A stretch of DNA of 64,000 nt, from contig CALIRO010000041.1 in assembly GCA_938042245.1 (NCBI GenBank), forward strand, positions 1 through 64,000. The letters run 5' to 3'. Below are positions 54,124-63,068 of the stretch, in pieces. Source of the stretch: an uncultured Thermoguttaceae bacterium (GTDB lineage: Bacteria > Planctomycetota > Planctomycetia > Pirellulales > Thermoguttaceae). The notes beneath the pieces are model-generated. The model was not told the origin of the DNA, did no database searches, and saw only the letters and a program-made list of their open reading frames with translations. Within the stretch, counting starts at the first letter, position 1. Every line of letters begins with the position of its first letter. The translations under genes and the position numbers were made by a program.

Positions 54124-55344
54124 TTATTCCTCGACTTCCAGGCGGACCGGTACCTCGATGAGTCGGCCCTGCCGGAGCACATTCAGGATGACGACCTCAC
54201 CGGGCTGTTTGCTTTCGATGAGGCTGAGGAATTCATCGGCATTTTTAATTTTTTGGCCATCCACACCCACGATCAAATCGGCGGCCGAGCGGTCCACGGT
54301 GGTGTATTCATAGACCAAGGGGCCTTGGCGGCGGCGTTGCCGGATGACCTGAGGACCTTGAATACCGGCTTTTTCTGCGGGTCCGCCAGGGGCCAAAGCC
54401 GCCACTAACAGCCCCCGGTCCGTCTGATAGACCCGCAAGATGCCCACGTCCGGCCGACGCACCCGGCCATGCTCAATTAGTTGCGGCACCACCCGAGCAA
54501 TGGTATTGACCGGGATGGCAAAGCCCACTCCGGCGCTTTCACCGGTTCGGCTGGCAATGGCCGTATTCATCCCGATCATTCGTCCCCGGGTATCCAACAG
54601 CGGACCGCCGGAATTACCCGGATTAATCGCCGCATCGATTTGGATGATGTTTTTAATGGTGCGAGCTTGTGAGCGGCTGGGCAAGGTCCGGTTGAGACTG
54701 GAGATGATCCCGGTGGTCAGCGTCCGCTCAAAACCGAACGGATTGCCAATCGCATACACCCGCTGACCCACCCGGAGCCGATTCGAATCCCCAAACATCA
54801 CAGGAAACAGCTCTTCTGGTGGAGCGTCGATCCGCAAGACCGCCACATCGGTTACCCGATCCTTCCCTACCAGGCGAGCAGCATACGATTTGCCGTTAAA
54901 CAAGGTCACCTGAATCTGTTGGGCTCCTTCGACCACATGACAATTGGTCAGGATATGACCTTTACGGTCCAGGACCACGCCGCTGCCTTCGCCCTCGGCA
55001 GGGATTTCCACAGCAAACAGCAGCAGGGCCCCTTCCCGAATGCTTTTGGTGGTAATATGGACCACCGAGCGATTGCACAGTTCATAGACCCAGACATGGA
55101 CCCGTTCTTCGGGCGTTAGGTCGGCCAGTTCGGGCAAGTCCGCAAGGTTAGGGATTTGTTCCGGACGGGCGGGAGAAGGCGGGCCCAAAAAGGTTGCCCC
55201 AGCCTGGGGAGAAAAGGACGACGAAAGCTCCTGGGCTGCCAACGGTTTCTCCCGCTGCAGCTCCCCCAACCAACTCATCAGGCCTATTCCACCTACCAAT
55301 CCTACCGCCAACCACCCAATGGCCCAAAAAACGCTCCGCTTCAT
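54124..55344 (-). CDS. HtrA/DegP-like serine protease with PDZ domain
   Basis: A 406-residue envelope protease. Triad residues are His136 (TNCHVVEG), Asp166 (VTDVAVLRID) and Ser245 (GNSGGPLL). A single PDZ domain occupies about 295-395, with an insert of QGPQVIRQRRRQGPL in the expected loop. The N-terminus has one transmembrane or signal segment (residues 6-25) with no clear cleavage site, so it is likely anchored with the protease in the periplasm. ATG 55344 was preferred over a TTG seven codons earlier. Role: removal of misfolded envelope proteins. Confidence 0.96.
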   Translation of the reverse strand: MKRSVFWAIGWLAVGLVGGIGLMSWLGELQREKPLAAQELSSSFSPQAGATFLGPPSPARPEQIPNLADLPELADLTPEERVHVWVYELCNRSVVHITTKSIREGALLLFAVEIPAEGEGSGVVLDRKGHILTNCHVVEGAQQIQVTLFNGKSYAARLVGKDRVTDVAVLRIDAPPEELFPVMFGDSNRLRVGQRVYAIGNPFGFERTLTTGIISSLNRTLPSRSQARTIKNIIQIDAAINPGNSGGPLLDTRGRMIGMNTAIASRTGESAGVGFAIPVNTIARVVPQLIEHGRVRRPDVGILRVYQTDRGLLVAALAPGGPAEKAGIQGPQVIRQRRRQGPLVYEYTTVDRSAADLIVGVDGQKIKNADEFLSLIESKQPGEVVILNVLRQGRLIEVPVRLEVEE

Positions 55345-55685
55345 AAAGGAACCCTGCTTTCGCAACAGATTATCTAGTCTGGTATCCAGGCATTAGCCTA
55401 GAGCCTAGAAGGCCCATTGCCTGAGATCCCACGCCTACCTGATGTCCACCCATCCAGGACCCGGTGCTGCCCCTCAGTTGCTGGTCTCGGAGGGGAACAC
55501 CAGAAGAACCTATCCACGCTCGGGAAAGCCTCCAATGTTTAAATTTCCCCTATACGGTGGATTTCGTCAATAGGAGGAAACCCTACTCATGAGGGGAATG
55601 GTCCTCCTGCTCCCTGCGAAAAAGATGGGATTTGTTTGGGAAGGAACAGCTTGATGGAGGATAAATAACTCCTAATAAGTTGTAG

Positions 55686-55872
55686 GAACTTTTGAATAGT
55701 TTAAAGGAGATATTTTTACACTGTTTTGGAACCTCTGTCAACATCACCAACATATAGTGGGACTACTAACATTAGACTCAATATATAGTGTCCAGCAATG
55801 GGAACCGATAGGCAAAGGAACAAATCAAATGTTCGCAAAGTTCATGCGATATTCAGTATTTTGCAGAGCTTC
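55686..55872 (+). repeat. 186-bp dispersed repeat, copy B
   Basis: Inverted counterpart of 18068-18253. Distinct features here are ACATATAGTGGGAC and AATATATAGTGTCC, which look like a repeated TATAGTG word. It lies about 370 bp upstream of the RND gene. Confidence 0.75.
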
Positions 55873-55893
55873 CTTGTAATTGACGGGCTAAAC

Positions 55894-55938
55894 AAAATAG
55901 AGAATTTGCGCAAAATGCGCAATATAGAACGCTTTAGA
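55894..55938. repeat. 9-bp-period array, site 4
   Basis: Successive 9-mers AAAATAGAG, AATTTGCGC, AAAATGCGC, AATATAGAA, with a weaker fifth CGCTTTAGA. It begins 21 bp after the end of the 186-bp repeat. Confidence 0.65.
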
Positions 55939-56239
55939 AAAACTAAAGGAATTAGTCGGATTTTTTCGGGGATAAAACAGAGAAAGTCGAAACTCTTAAA
56001 CAGAGAGAGGCAAGTCTTTCAGGAGTGGGGAAAGCGGGTTGAGGAAGGGAGTTTCAAAATTCCCGTTTCCTGAGAGGAGGGGGGGCGGTATAATGAGAAC
56101 TTTATTTTGCGGAGCGATCGAGCAGCTCTTCCGCCTTTTCAAAGCAGCCGGGGCGGAGGGAGGTGGGAGTCCCTATTTTTAGCGGCACAAACCCATTCTC
56201 TGGAGGGCTGATTGATCCGGCCAAGCATGGACGCACGGC

Positions 56240-59107
56240 ATGGCGGAACGGATGCCGCAAGAAGAAACCTCGCTTTTAGCCAAGCCCATGGCGGCGCTGA
56301 CCGCCCTGGCGGTCCGATATCCTGTGAGGACTTTGGCCGCAGCGGGCCTATTGGCTCTGCTTTGTACAGGCCTATCCGCTCGCTATCTGCGCTTGCATAC
56401 TGCGCGCAGCGACCTGATCAATCCGCAAAGCCAATACCATCGCTATTGGCTGGAATATACCGACGAGTTTACGGATCAAGAGGATGTGGTTGTGGTTCTG
56501 GAGGGGCAGCATGCCGAGCAGGTGGCTGGCGCCGCCCATGAGCTGGTGGCCACTTTAGAAAAACACCCTCAATATTTTAGTGCCATTTTACATCGGCTGG
56601 ATTTTAGCCGGTTGCAGGCCAAGGGCCTGTATTATTTGCCGCTCGAGCAATTGGAAAAGCTAGAGCAGAAGCTTCAGCAGGCAGACTGTGGGCTGAAGAG
56701 GTTTCGGGATCTTTGGAGGGGGAATGCCCAACTTCCCTCTGGCCCCCCATTAACCAACCTGGCCGGGCCATCTGGGCTAGAATCTACTCTGCCCCGCCAG
56801 AGCTTCTTGCCCCCGCCGGTGATAGCCCGTGAGCCGAAAGGATTCTTTTTCCACTCGAATCCTCCGAGTGCCTCAGCCCATCAGAAACCTAGTCCCGGCA
56901 AGCAAGAAGAAGACAGGGGGCCAGCCGGTTTGTTAGGGTTGGGGGATTGGGGGCCTTCAGAGGTAGCGTTTAGTCCGTCCATGCCCTCCTGGCCCACCGA
57001 GGACCTACGGAGTGCGGATGGCCGCATGGCGTTTGTGTTATTACGATTGGTCAAGGAAACAGAGGAGAAGTTTGCTCGGCATTCGGAGCAGATTGAGACG
57101 CTGCGGCGGATCGTGGCCCATCTGCGAGCACGGCATCCGGAGGTAAAAATTGGGCTGACGGGCTTACCGATTATTGAACACGACGAGATGCGGGCCAGTG
57201 AGGTGTCCTCGGCCCGAGCCAGTATCTTGGCTCTGGTGGGGGTGATGTTTGTGTTTGTGATGGGCTTTGGAGGGTTACGGCATCCGCTGTTGGCCAATGG
57301 GGCACTGATGTGCGGCATGATCTGGGCCAGCGGATTTACGACGCTGGCGATTGGTCGGCTGAATATATTGAGCATTGCGTTTGCGGCCATTTTGATCGGG
57401 CAAGGGGCGGATTTTGGGATTTACTATATTGCGCGGTATTTACAGCTTCGGAAGACAAGCAACTTAGGACCGGAGGAGGCGTTGATCCAGACGGGGCGGA
57501 CGGCTGGACCCAGTATTGCCGATGGCGCCCTAGGTACGGCGGCCGCCTTCTTCATGGCGGGCCTTACCGATTTCCAAGGCGTAGCCGAACTAGGCATCAT
57601 TGCCGGCGGTGGCCTGATCCTATGTTGGCTAGCCACTATGGTGGTTCTGCCGGCCATGGTCCGTTTAGTGGACGGATGGAAGTTATTCCGCCGGCTGCCC
57701 GAACCATTGGACCTGTTGCCTTGGTTTCGACCATTATATAGGTGGCCCCGCTTGAGCCTGGCTGTTACGGTGCTCATTACCGTCGGGTTGAGCCTGGGCA
57801 TCAGCCGATTGTGGTATGACCAAAATCTGTTCAATTTACTTCCGGCTGGGCTAGAAAGCGTGCAGTGGGAGCGGCGGCTAGTGGCCCAAACCGATAAAGC
57901 CGTCTATTATGCGTTGTCCATTGCCGACAGCCCTCAACAGGTCCGCCAACGAAAAAAGCGATTCTTGCAGCTTCCTTCGGTAGATCGGGTGGAAGAAATT
58001 GCTTCGGTCCTGGCGGAGCAGCAAGAGAGCAAACAGCCGGTAATTGCCCGCATCCGTCAACGTCTCCAAGACCTGACTGCTCAGATAGACTGGGTCCAAC
58101 AGAAGTTGTCCGAATCGGCCCAGCACCTTCCGCAGGCCGGCCCCCCAAATACAACCGTCAGCCTGGCAACGCCACCGATGGCCCAAAGTTCCTTCCAGAC
58201 CGCCTCTGCAGTGGGCCTCACCGGCAGCGTTTCCCCCGATGAACCGGACGCTGGTGTGGCAATGCTACTAGGCAAGGCTTCCCTTGAACAGATCGCGGCG
58301 TTTCGGGCATTTTTGGAATCCTTGGCGGAGTTCTCCGATCCGGAACCGCCACGTCTGCAAGACCTCCCCCGGGGACTGACAGAGCGGTTTGTCGGTCGCC
58401 ATGGTCGGCATCTGATGAAAGTCTACAGTAAAGCCGATATCTGGGACCGGGACGGGATGTCGCAATTTGTCCGCGAGCTCCGGAGCGTCGATCCCCGAGT
58501 TACTGGCAATCCGGTCCAAATCTACGAAGCAAGCCGACAAATGAAACAAAGTTTTATTCAGGCGGCCTTCTATGCTTCCTTGGTGATTGTGCCGCTTCTG
58601 TGGTTCGACTTCCGGAAGGTTCGGCATACCTTCTGGGCCATTTTGCCTCTGCTGTTGGGGATGGTCCAGATGTTTGGCCTGATGGGGCTATTAGACATTC
58701 CGCTGAACCCGGCCAATATGATTGTACTGCCGATCATCCTGGGGATCGGCATCGACAACGGGGTGCACATTGTGCATGATTTTCTGCAGCAAGGCCGGAA
58801 CTATCGCTCCATGAGCGCTTCGACCTGCATGGCTATTGTGATCAATTCTCTGTGCAACATGGTCGGCTTCGGCAGTCTGATGATCGCCAGCCATCAGGGT
58901 CTGCAAAGTCTCGGCCGGGTGCTCACCATAGGCATGGCCTGCATCTTGGCCAATTCGCTGGTCTTGCCGAACTTGTTGCTCCTATATCAGCAGCGCCAAA
59001 ACCGCCAAAACGACTCCCTGGAGCCAATGGGTGCATTGGCTGCTATTCCCGATGTGTCCGAGGAACCGGCGTGTAGCCAGCAGCAATTGGAACGTCGGGC
59101 GGCATAA
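56240..59107 (+). CDS. RND/MMPL transporter, HpnN-like
   Basis: A 955-residue inner-membrane RND-superfamily protein with two MMPL halves, each with one helix, a large periplasmic part and five further helices. The first helix is about residues 28-48; the second half starts near 505. It resembles HpnN, which moves hopanoid lipids to the outer membrane, for example LSIAFAAILIGQGADFGIYYIARYLQL and GIGIDNGVHIVHDFL. A Gln/Pro-rich insert lies near 190-245 and another near 630-690. No hopanoid gene is in the window, so the cargo is unproven. ATG 56240 lacks a clear Shine-Dalgarno; residue 5 Met is an alternative. Confidence 0.9.
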   Translation: MAERMPQEETSLLAKPMAALTALAVRYPVRTLAAAGLLALLCTGLSARYLRLHTARSDLINPQSQYHRYWLEYTDEFTDQEDVVVVLEGQHAEQVAGAAHELVATLEKHPQYFSAILHRLDFSRLQAKGLYYLPLEQLEKLEQKLQQADCGLKRFRDLWRGNAQLPSGPPLTNLAGPSGLESTLPRQSFLPPPVIAREPKGFFFHSNPPSASAHQKPSPGKQEEDRGPAGLLGLGDWGPSEVAFSPSMPSWPTEDLRSADGRMAFVLLRLVKETEEKFARHSEQIETLRRIVAHLRARHPEVKIGLTGLPIIEHDEMRASEVSSARASILALVGVMFVFVMGFGGLRHPLLANGALMCGMIWASGFTTLAIGRLNILSIAFAAILIGQGADFGIYYIARYLQLRKTSNLGPEEALIQTGRTAGPSIADGALGTAAAFFMAGLTDFQGVAELGIIAGGGLILCWLATMVVLPAMVRLVDGWKLFRRLPEPLDLLPWFRPLYRWPRLSLAVTVLITVGLSLGISRLWYDQNLFNLLPAGLESVQWERRLVAQTDKAVYYALSIADSPQQVRQRKKRFLQLPSVDRVEEIASVLAEQQESKQPVIARIRQRLQDLTAQIDWVQQKLSESAQHLPQAGPPNTTVSLATPPMAQSSFQTASAVGLTGSVSPDEPDAGVAMLLGKASLEQIAAFRAFLESLAEFSDPEPPRLQDLPRGLTERFVGRHGRHLMKVYSKADIWDRDGMSQFVRELRSVDPRVTGNPVQIYEASRQMKQSFIQAAFYASLVIVPLLWFDFRKVRHTFWAILPLLLGMVQMFGLMGLLDIPLNPANMIVLPIILGIGIDNGVHIVHDFLQQGRNYRSMSASTCMAIVINSLCNMVGFGSLMIASHQGLQSLGRVLTIGMACILANSLVLPNLLLLYQQRQNRQNDSLEPMGALAAIPDVSEEPACSQQQLERRAA

Positions 59108-59164
59108 ACCTGTTTGTTCACCCCCAGAGCAAATCCCAGCAAGCTCTCGAAAGCCGATCGTTCC

Positions 59165-60436
59165 CTACGGCTTCCGGGTTGAAAAAGCGATGCCTTCAAT
59201 TTCTACCAGCAGGTCAGGTCGGCAGACATCAGCAATCGCATAGATGGTGGGCAGTTCGCCTAACCGCCGCTCACACGCCCGCCGGACCACCGGATAATCC
59301 TCCGGCCGTTTGATATACACGCGGGCCAAAGCAATGCCTTCCAATGTGGTACCTAAACCGGGCATCCCGTGCCGAGCCAAATTCTCCTCCGAAATCAACG
59401 CCTGAATATTGTCCAGGGTCTCATGGGTTTGGGCTTCCGGGTCGCCGATGTGGCGGGTTTCCGAACCGGTAATGCTCGCTGTGCCGGAGATCAAGATCGT
59501 CGCATACGGACCGCAGGACAGCGCCATCGCCCGACAAAATTTGGGACTTTTTATGCCGTACTTGGCCGAATATTGGTAGGCGGAAACTTGCCGGGGATTC
59601 TCCAACGGAACAGCCCGAATATCCGAGCGCTCCGTGGCAAAGGCGATACAGCTCATGAGGATATCCCGGCCATCGGCGCCGATGCCGGTGCTGGCCGGAT
59701 ACACCTCCCCGCGGAAACTCGGCAGCACCAGGTCCCGGGCAAACCGGAACTGTTGGTAAAAATCCGTTCTCGCTCGATTCAGTTCTTTGTAGCGTTGGGT
59801 CTGGCCTTCCGGGCCGACTATATCGCTCAGATAGAGCCAGGTACGGATGACTTGCTCGAAATGTACCCCTGCCTGGTTCAAAAGGGCCTGCATCCGCTGG
59901 AATGCGCTGAGCGAACGTTCATAGACACTGGGGGCATCGGTTTCCGGCTGCACATGGGCCAGATGAATCCAACTGACGCCGTTGTGCCGAGTGATGACCA
60001 ATTGTTCGCTTCGGCGCTCAATCTGGACTTCCCCGAAGCCTCGGCCAACCCCCAAGGCTTCAATAGCTAGCAATTTTCCCTCGCAGGGATGCTGCGGCAC
60101 ATACGTGGTGGCAGGAAGTTCATCACCATAGAAATCCCGCATGATCTGCCGACATGGCTCGGTCATCCGGGCATCACTGAGAAAGACCGCCTGATGAACG
60201 ATGGAGCCTCGGGTGCTCTCTTCCTGGATGACCGCTTCTAAGGTTTTTAAGGCGTCGTAGGCCTGCTCCTGCAGGGTTCGGCCGGTCCGTGGCACTGCCG
60301 CCGCATATACGTGTCGTATATCCTGCAGCTCCACTACCGAATAACCTATCCCCGCACTGGAATATTTCCGGACAATCGTCGAAGTCCATTGGGCGGGACG
60401 AACAGAACTGCCAGTGGTCGAAATGTAGGTGGGCAT
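59165..60436 (-). CDS. Triple RidA/YjgF-like protein related to chorismatases
   Basis: A 423-residue cytoplasmic protein. The C-terminal third (about 300-415) is a RidA-fold domain with ISGTASITGSETRHIGD and LARVYIKRPEDYPVVR, which strongly resemble the FkbO/Hyg5 chorismatase family. A middle segment (about 145-295) carries IRTWLYLSDIVG and LNRARTDFYQQF, also RidA-like, and the first 135 residues contain another degenerate YjgF pattern (DALKTLEAVIQEES, VFLSDARM, FYGDELPATTYV). True chorismatases hydrolyse chorismate; whether the active-site residues are all kept cannot be judged by eye. Stand-alone gene, convergent with the RND gene across 57 bp. Confidence 0.78.
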   Translation of the reverse strand: MPTYISTTGSSVRPAQWTSTIVRKYSSAGIGYSVVELQDIRHVYAAAVPRTGRTLQEQAYDALKTLEAVIQEESTRGSIVHQAVFLSDARMTEPCRQIMRDFYGDELPATTYVPQHPCEGKLLAIEALGVGRGFGEVQIERRSEQLVITRHNGVSWIHLAHVQPETDAPSVYERSLSAFQRMQALLNQAGVHFEQVIRTWLYLSDIVGPEGQTQRYKELNRARTDFYQQFRFARDLVLPSFRGEVYPASTGIGADGRDILMSCIAFATERSDIRAVPLENPRQVSAYQYSAKYGIKSPKFCRAMALSCGPYATILISGTASITGSETRHIGDPEAQTHETLDNIQALISEENLARHGMPGLGTTLEGIALARVYIKRPEDYPVVRRACERRLGELPTIYAIADVCRPDLLVEIEGIAFSTRKP

Positions 60437-60821
60437 GGCGTTGGGCGGGAAAAAAGGAAGGTGGGAAGGGATCTTCTAGCTTGTAGTTTACTTATCGGCC
60501 AAAAGGGTGTCAATACCCCCATCCAAGAAAAAGAAGCTTTTCATAAAATGGGAAAAATAGCTCCCTGGGGCAAACAATCCCAACTTTATCGAACTGGCAG
60601 GCCATGGGCTACTGCCTTCCCAACTGTATAGCCCGGTCAGAATCCCTCGGACGGCACAGAGTCGTTCGGAAAGAGCTGGGGGAGCGAGGTACCGACTGCC
60701 GCCTGCAAGAATCCCAGAGCAACCTTCGCCTAACATGCCCCAGACTTTCCTTTTGCGGTAAAATAGGTGGGACTGATTGGTAGGTGAGGATTCAATCACA
60801 GGAGCTCAGAGAGATTTTCCT
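60437..60821. other. Divergent intergenic region before moaE
   Basis: About 385 bp between divergent genes. No convincing promoter, and no Moco-riboswitch recognised. No repeat. Confidence 0.4.
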
Positions 60822-61274
60822 ATGATTGCTTTTTCCCAGCAGCCGATCGACGTCCAAGCGGTTCTGGAGGCCGTTCGGACCACGCAAGCGGGTGCCCTGG
60901 TCCTTTTTCTAGGTACGGTGCGTTCCAGGAGTCAGGGAAAAGTCGTAGTGGGTTTAGAGTACGAATGTTACCCTGAAATGGCCCATCAAGTTCTCTCCCA
61001 ATTGGTCGAACAGGCCAAAGCCCGCTGGAATCTGCTTGGCTGTGCGGTGGTGCATCGGACGGGGCGAGTCCTGGTGGGCGAAGTCAGTGTGGCCATTGCG
61101 TGCTCTGCCCCTCATCGAGCCGATGCCTTTGCGGCCGCTCAGTGGTTGATCGACCAACTGAAACACCACGTACCCATTTGGAAAAAGGAATATTATACCG
61201 ATGGTACCAGCCAGTGGGTTTCTGCTGCTGGTTCTGCGGTTCCGGGATCCCTGGCCTCAGGAGAGTCTGCGTGA
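60822..61274 (+). CDS. moaE: Molybdopterin synthase catalytic subunit MoaE
   Basis: A 150-residue protein that, with MoaD, converts cyclic pyranopterin monophosphate into molybdopterin. ALVLFLGTVRSRSQGKVVVGLEYECY, AVVHRTGRVLVGEVSVAIACSAPHRADAF and the catalytic Lys region PIWKKEYYTDG are diagnostic. ATG 60822 is chosen against an open frame starting 15 codons earlier. No moaD gene is beside it. The stop overlaps the next start as TGATG, so it is coupled to moaA. Confidence 0.96.
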   Translation: MIAFSQQPIDVQAVLEAVRTTQAGALVLFLGTVRSRSQGKVVVGLEYECYPEMAHQVLSQLVEQAKARWNLLGCAVVHRTGRVLVGEVSVAIACSAPHRADAFAAAQWLIDQLKHHVPIWKKEYYTDGTSQWVSAAGSAVPGSLASGESA

Positions 61275-62494
61275 TGTGCAGCGTCAGCAATGGCTTATTG
61301 GCAAGTCAGAAACACTCAACAGAGCAGCCAGCCTCTGCCTATTCAGCACCGGCAGGATGCCTGATCGACCGATGGGGGCGTCGGCATACGGATTTGCGGA
61401 TTTCGGTAACCGACCGGTGTAATTTACGATGTTTTTATTGTATGCCGTCGAAGGGGGTGGCGCTGGCGCCTCGGGAATCCCTATTGGATTTTGATGAGAT
61501 TGTGCGGGTGGTTCAGGTAGGGATCCGGCTTGGCATCCGCAAAGTGCGCCTTACCGGCGGAGAACCGCTCCTGCGTAAGGATCTGCCGAGGTTGGTTGAA
61601 CAGCTTGCCAGTTTGCCAGGGCTGGAAGACTTGGCTATGACCACCAACGGCACGGTGTTGGCCGAATATGCTGCGGCGCTTCGGCAAGCGGGGCTTCGGA
61701 GACTGAATATAAGTTTAGATACCTTGGACCGCCGGCAATTCCAGGCCCTCAGTGGCCAGGATGCGCTCTTCGATGTGCTCCGGGGAATCGAGGCGGCCCA
61801 ACAAGCCGGCTTTCAGCCGATAAAGCTCAATGCCCTGGCCATCCGCGGCTGGAGCGAATCGCAGATTATCCCCTTGGTTCGGTTTGCTCTAGAGAGGCAA
61901 TTGGAGATTCGGTTTATCGAGTTTATGCCGATCTGTCCAACGGGCCAATGGGCGCCAGAACGGGTTTTGCCCGCCGAAGCCATCTTGGAGATCCTCCGGC
62001 AGGAGTTCGGCCAGGTAGAACCGATAGAGGATTTGGTCGCCTCTGAGGATGGATTCATACCCCAAGAGGAGTCGGATTCACTAGGCAGGGCTCCAAACGG
62101 AGCTGGCTTGGAAGGCATCGGCCCAGAGACGTTTCCCCTCGGCGAGTTGGGCGTTCCAGGCGGCGCTGCGCCGCCTAGGGGGGTGTTGCCCCGGCCTCCT
62201 GCTCGGCTGTATCTTTTAGGCCGCACTGGCGCCCGGATTGGAATTATTGCTTCGCTCAGTCAGCCGTTTTGCCAAACCTGTTGCCGACTCCGGCTGAGTG
62301 CCCTGGGAGAACTTCGGCATTGTTTGTTTGCCCCAAGCGGCTGGGACCTTCGGGAAATGCTTCGGCGGGAAGCCAGCGAAGAAGAAATAATGGAGATCTT
62401 TCGGGCCGCTCTGGCAGCCAAACCCTTCAGCCCCTCCCGCTCGCAGAGCTCCTCCTGCCAACATACGCTTCTGATGTGCCAAATTGGAGGGTGA
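61274..62494 (+). CDS. moaA: GTP 3',8-cyclase MoaA (with a 50-residue insert)
   Basis: A 406-residue radical SAM enzyme for the first step of molybdenum cofactor synthesis. The radical SAM cluster is in CNLRCFYC near residue 54, and the C-terminal cluster in FCQTCCRLRLSALGELRHC. The protein ends with the conserved GG. Typical MoaA has about 330-340 residues. Here a low-complexity insert of about 50 residues (roughly 257-310, SEDGFIPQEESDSLG to APPRGVLPRPP) precedes the second cluster. ATG 61274 overlaps the moaE stop. Confidence 0.96.
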   Translation: MCSVSNGLLASQKHSTEQPASAYSAPAGCLIDRWGRRHTDLRISVTDRCNLRCFYCMPSKGVALAPRESLLDFDEIVRVVQVGIRLGIRKVRLTGGEPLLRKDLPRLVEQLASLPGLEDLAMTTNGTVLAEYAAALRQAGLRRLNISLDTLDRRQFQALSGQDALFDVLRGIEAAQQAGFQPIKLNALAIRGWSESQIIPLVRFALERQLEIRFIEFMPICPTGQWAPERVLPAEAILEILRQEFGQVEPIEDLVASEDGFIPQEESDSLGRAPNGAGLEGIGPETFPLGELGVPGGAAPPRGVLPRPPARLYLLGRTGARIGIIASLSQPFCQTCCRLRLSALGELRHCLFAPSGWDLREMLRREASEEEIMEIFRAALAAKPFSPSRSQSSSCQHTLLMCQIGG

Positions 62495-62618
62495 AAATAC
62501 TTTTGAAGCTTCTTTCGATTTGAAGGGCGGGTCCGTTTTGGGGACCGTCCCCAACGTTGGCACAGGAAAATGCCTTGGAACCTTTTTCCGTCTTCAAGAT
62601 AAGAGGGCTTCAGAGACC

Positions 62619-63068
62619 ATGGGAGGCCAACGGAGCGGACAACCGTGGTTTCATCGGGGACTTCGATTCCAGTGTACCGGCTGCGGCCGCTGTTGCAGCG
62701 GCGGACCAGGCTTTGTATGGGTTAGCCCCGAGGAGATTCACCAATTGGCTCACCATCTGAGTCTGCCTATCGAAGAGTTCCTGGCCCATTATGTTCGCCC
62801 CGTTGGAAACCGATTTAGCCTGGTGGAACGGGCCAACGGCGATTGTGTCTTTTTACACCCCCAGACACGGCGATGCATGGTCTATCCGGTTCGGCCAGAG
62901 CAATGCCGCAGTTGGCCCTTTTGGGTATCTAATCTTCGCACTCCCGCAGACTGGGAATATGTATGCCGCATTTGTCCTGGCAGCGGCCAAGGGCCTCTGT
63001 TTACTCTGGAACAGATCCTCTCCCTGCTGTGGGGAAGCGGATTAGAGAAGGAAGCTTCTTCTCTGTAG
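62619..63068 (+). CDS. YkgJ-type cysteine-cluster protein
   Basis: A 149-residue protein with the YkgJ/UPF0153 cysteine pattern: CTGCGRCC near residue 20, CVFL and RRCMVYPVRPEQCRSWPFW, then CRICPGSG. The cysteines likely bind zinc or an Fe-S cluster; the function is unknown. It lies 124 bp downstream of moaA on the same strand and may be co-transcribed. ATG 62619 was chosen at the start of similarity; the frame is open from 62484. Confidence 0.88.
   Translation: MGGQRSGQPWFHRGLRFQCTGCGRCCSGGPGFVWVSPEEIHQLAHHLSLPIEEFLAHYVRPVGNRFSLVERANGDCVFLHPQTRRCMVYPVRPEQCRSWPFWVSNLRTPADWEYVCRICPGSGQGPLFTLEQILSLLWGSGLEKEASSL

Larger units (their letters stand above)
55345..56239. other. 0.9-kb intergenic region upstream of the RND gene
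   Basis: Contains the second 186-bp repeat (55686-55872) directly followed by a 9-bp array (55894-55929). A TATAAT at about 56090-56095 may belong to the downstream gene, but the -35 is weak. A 91-codon open frame at 55798-56073 overlaps both repeats and is doubtful. Confidence 0.55.

Noticed and set aside
55798-56073. 91-codon open frame upstream of the RND gene
   Set aside because: It spans part of the 186-bp repeat and the 9-bp array; its start is not conserved in the other repeat copy (ACG instead of ATG).
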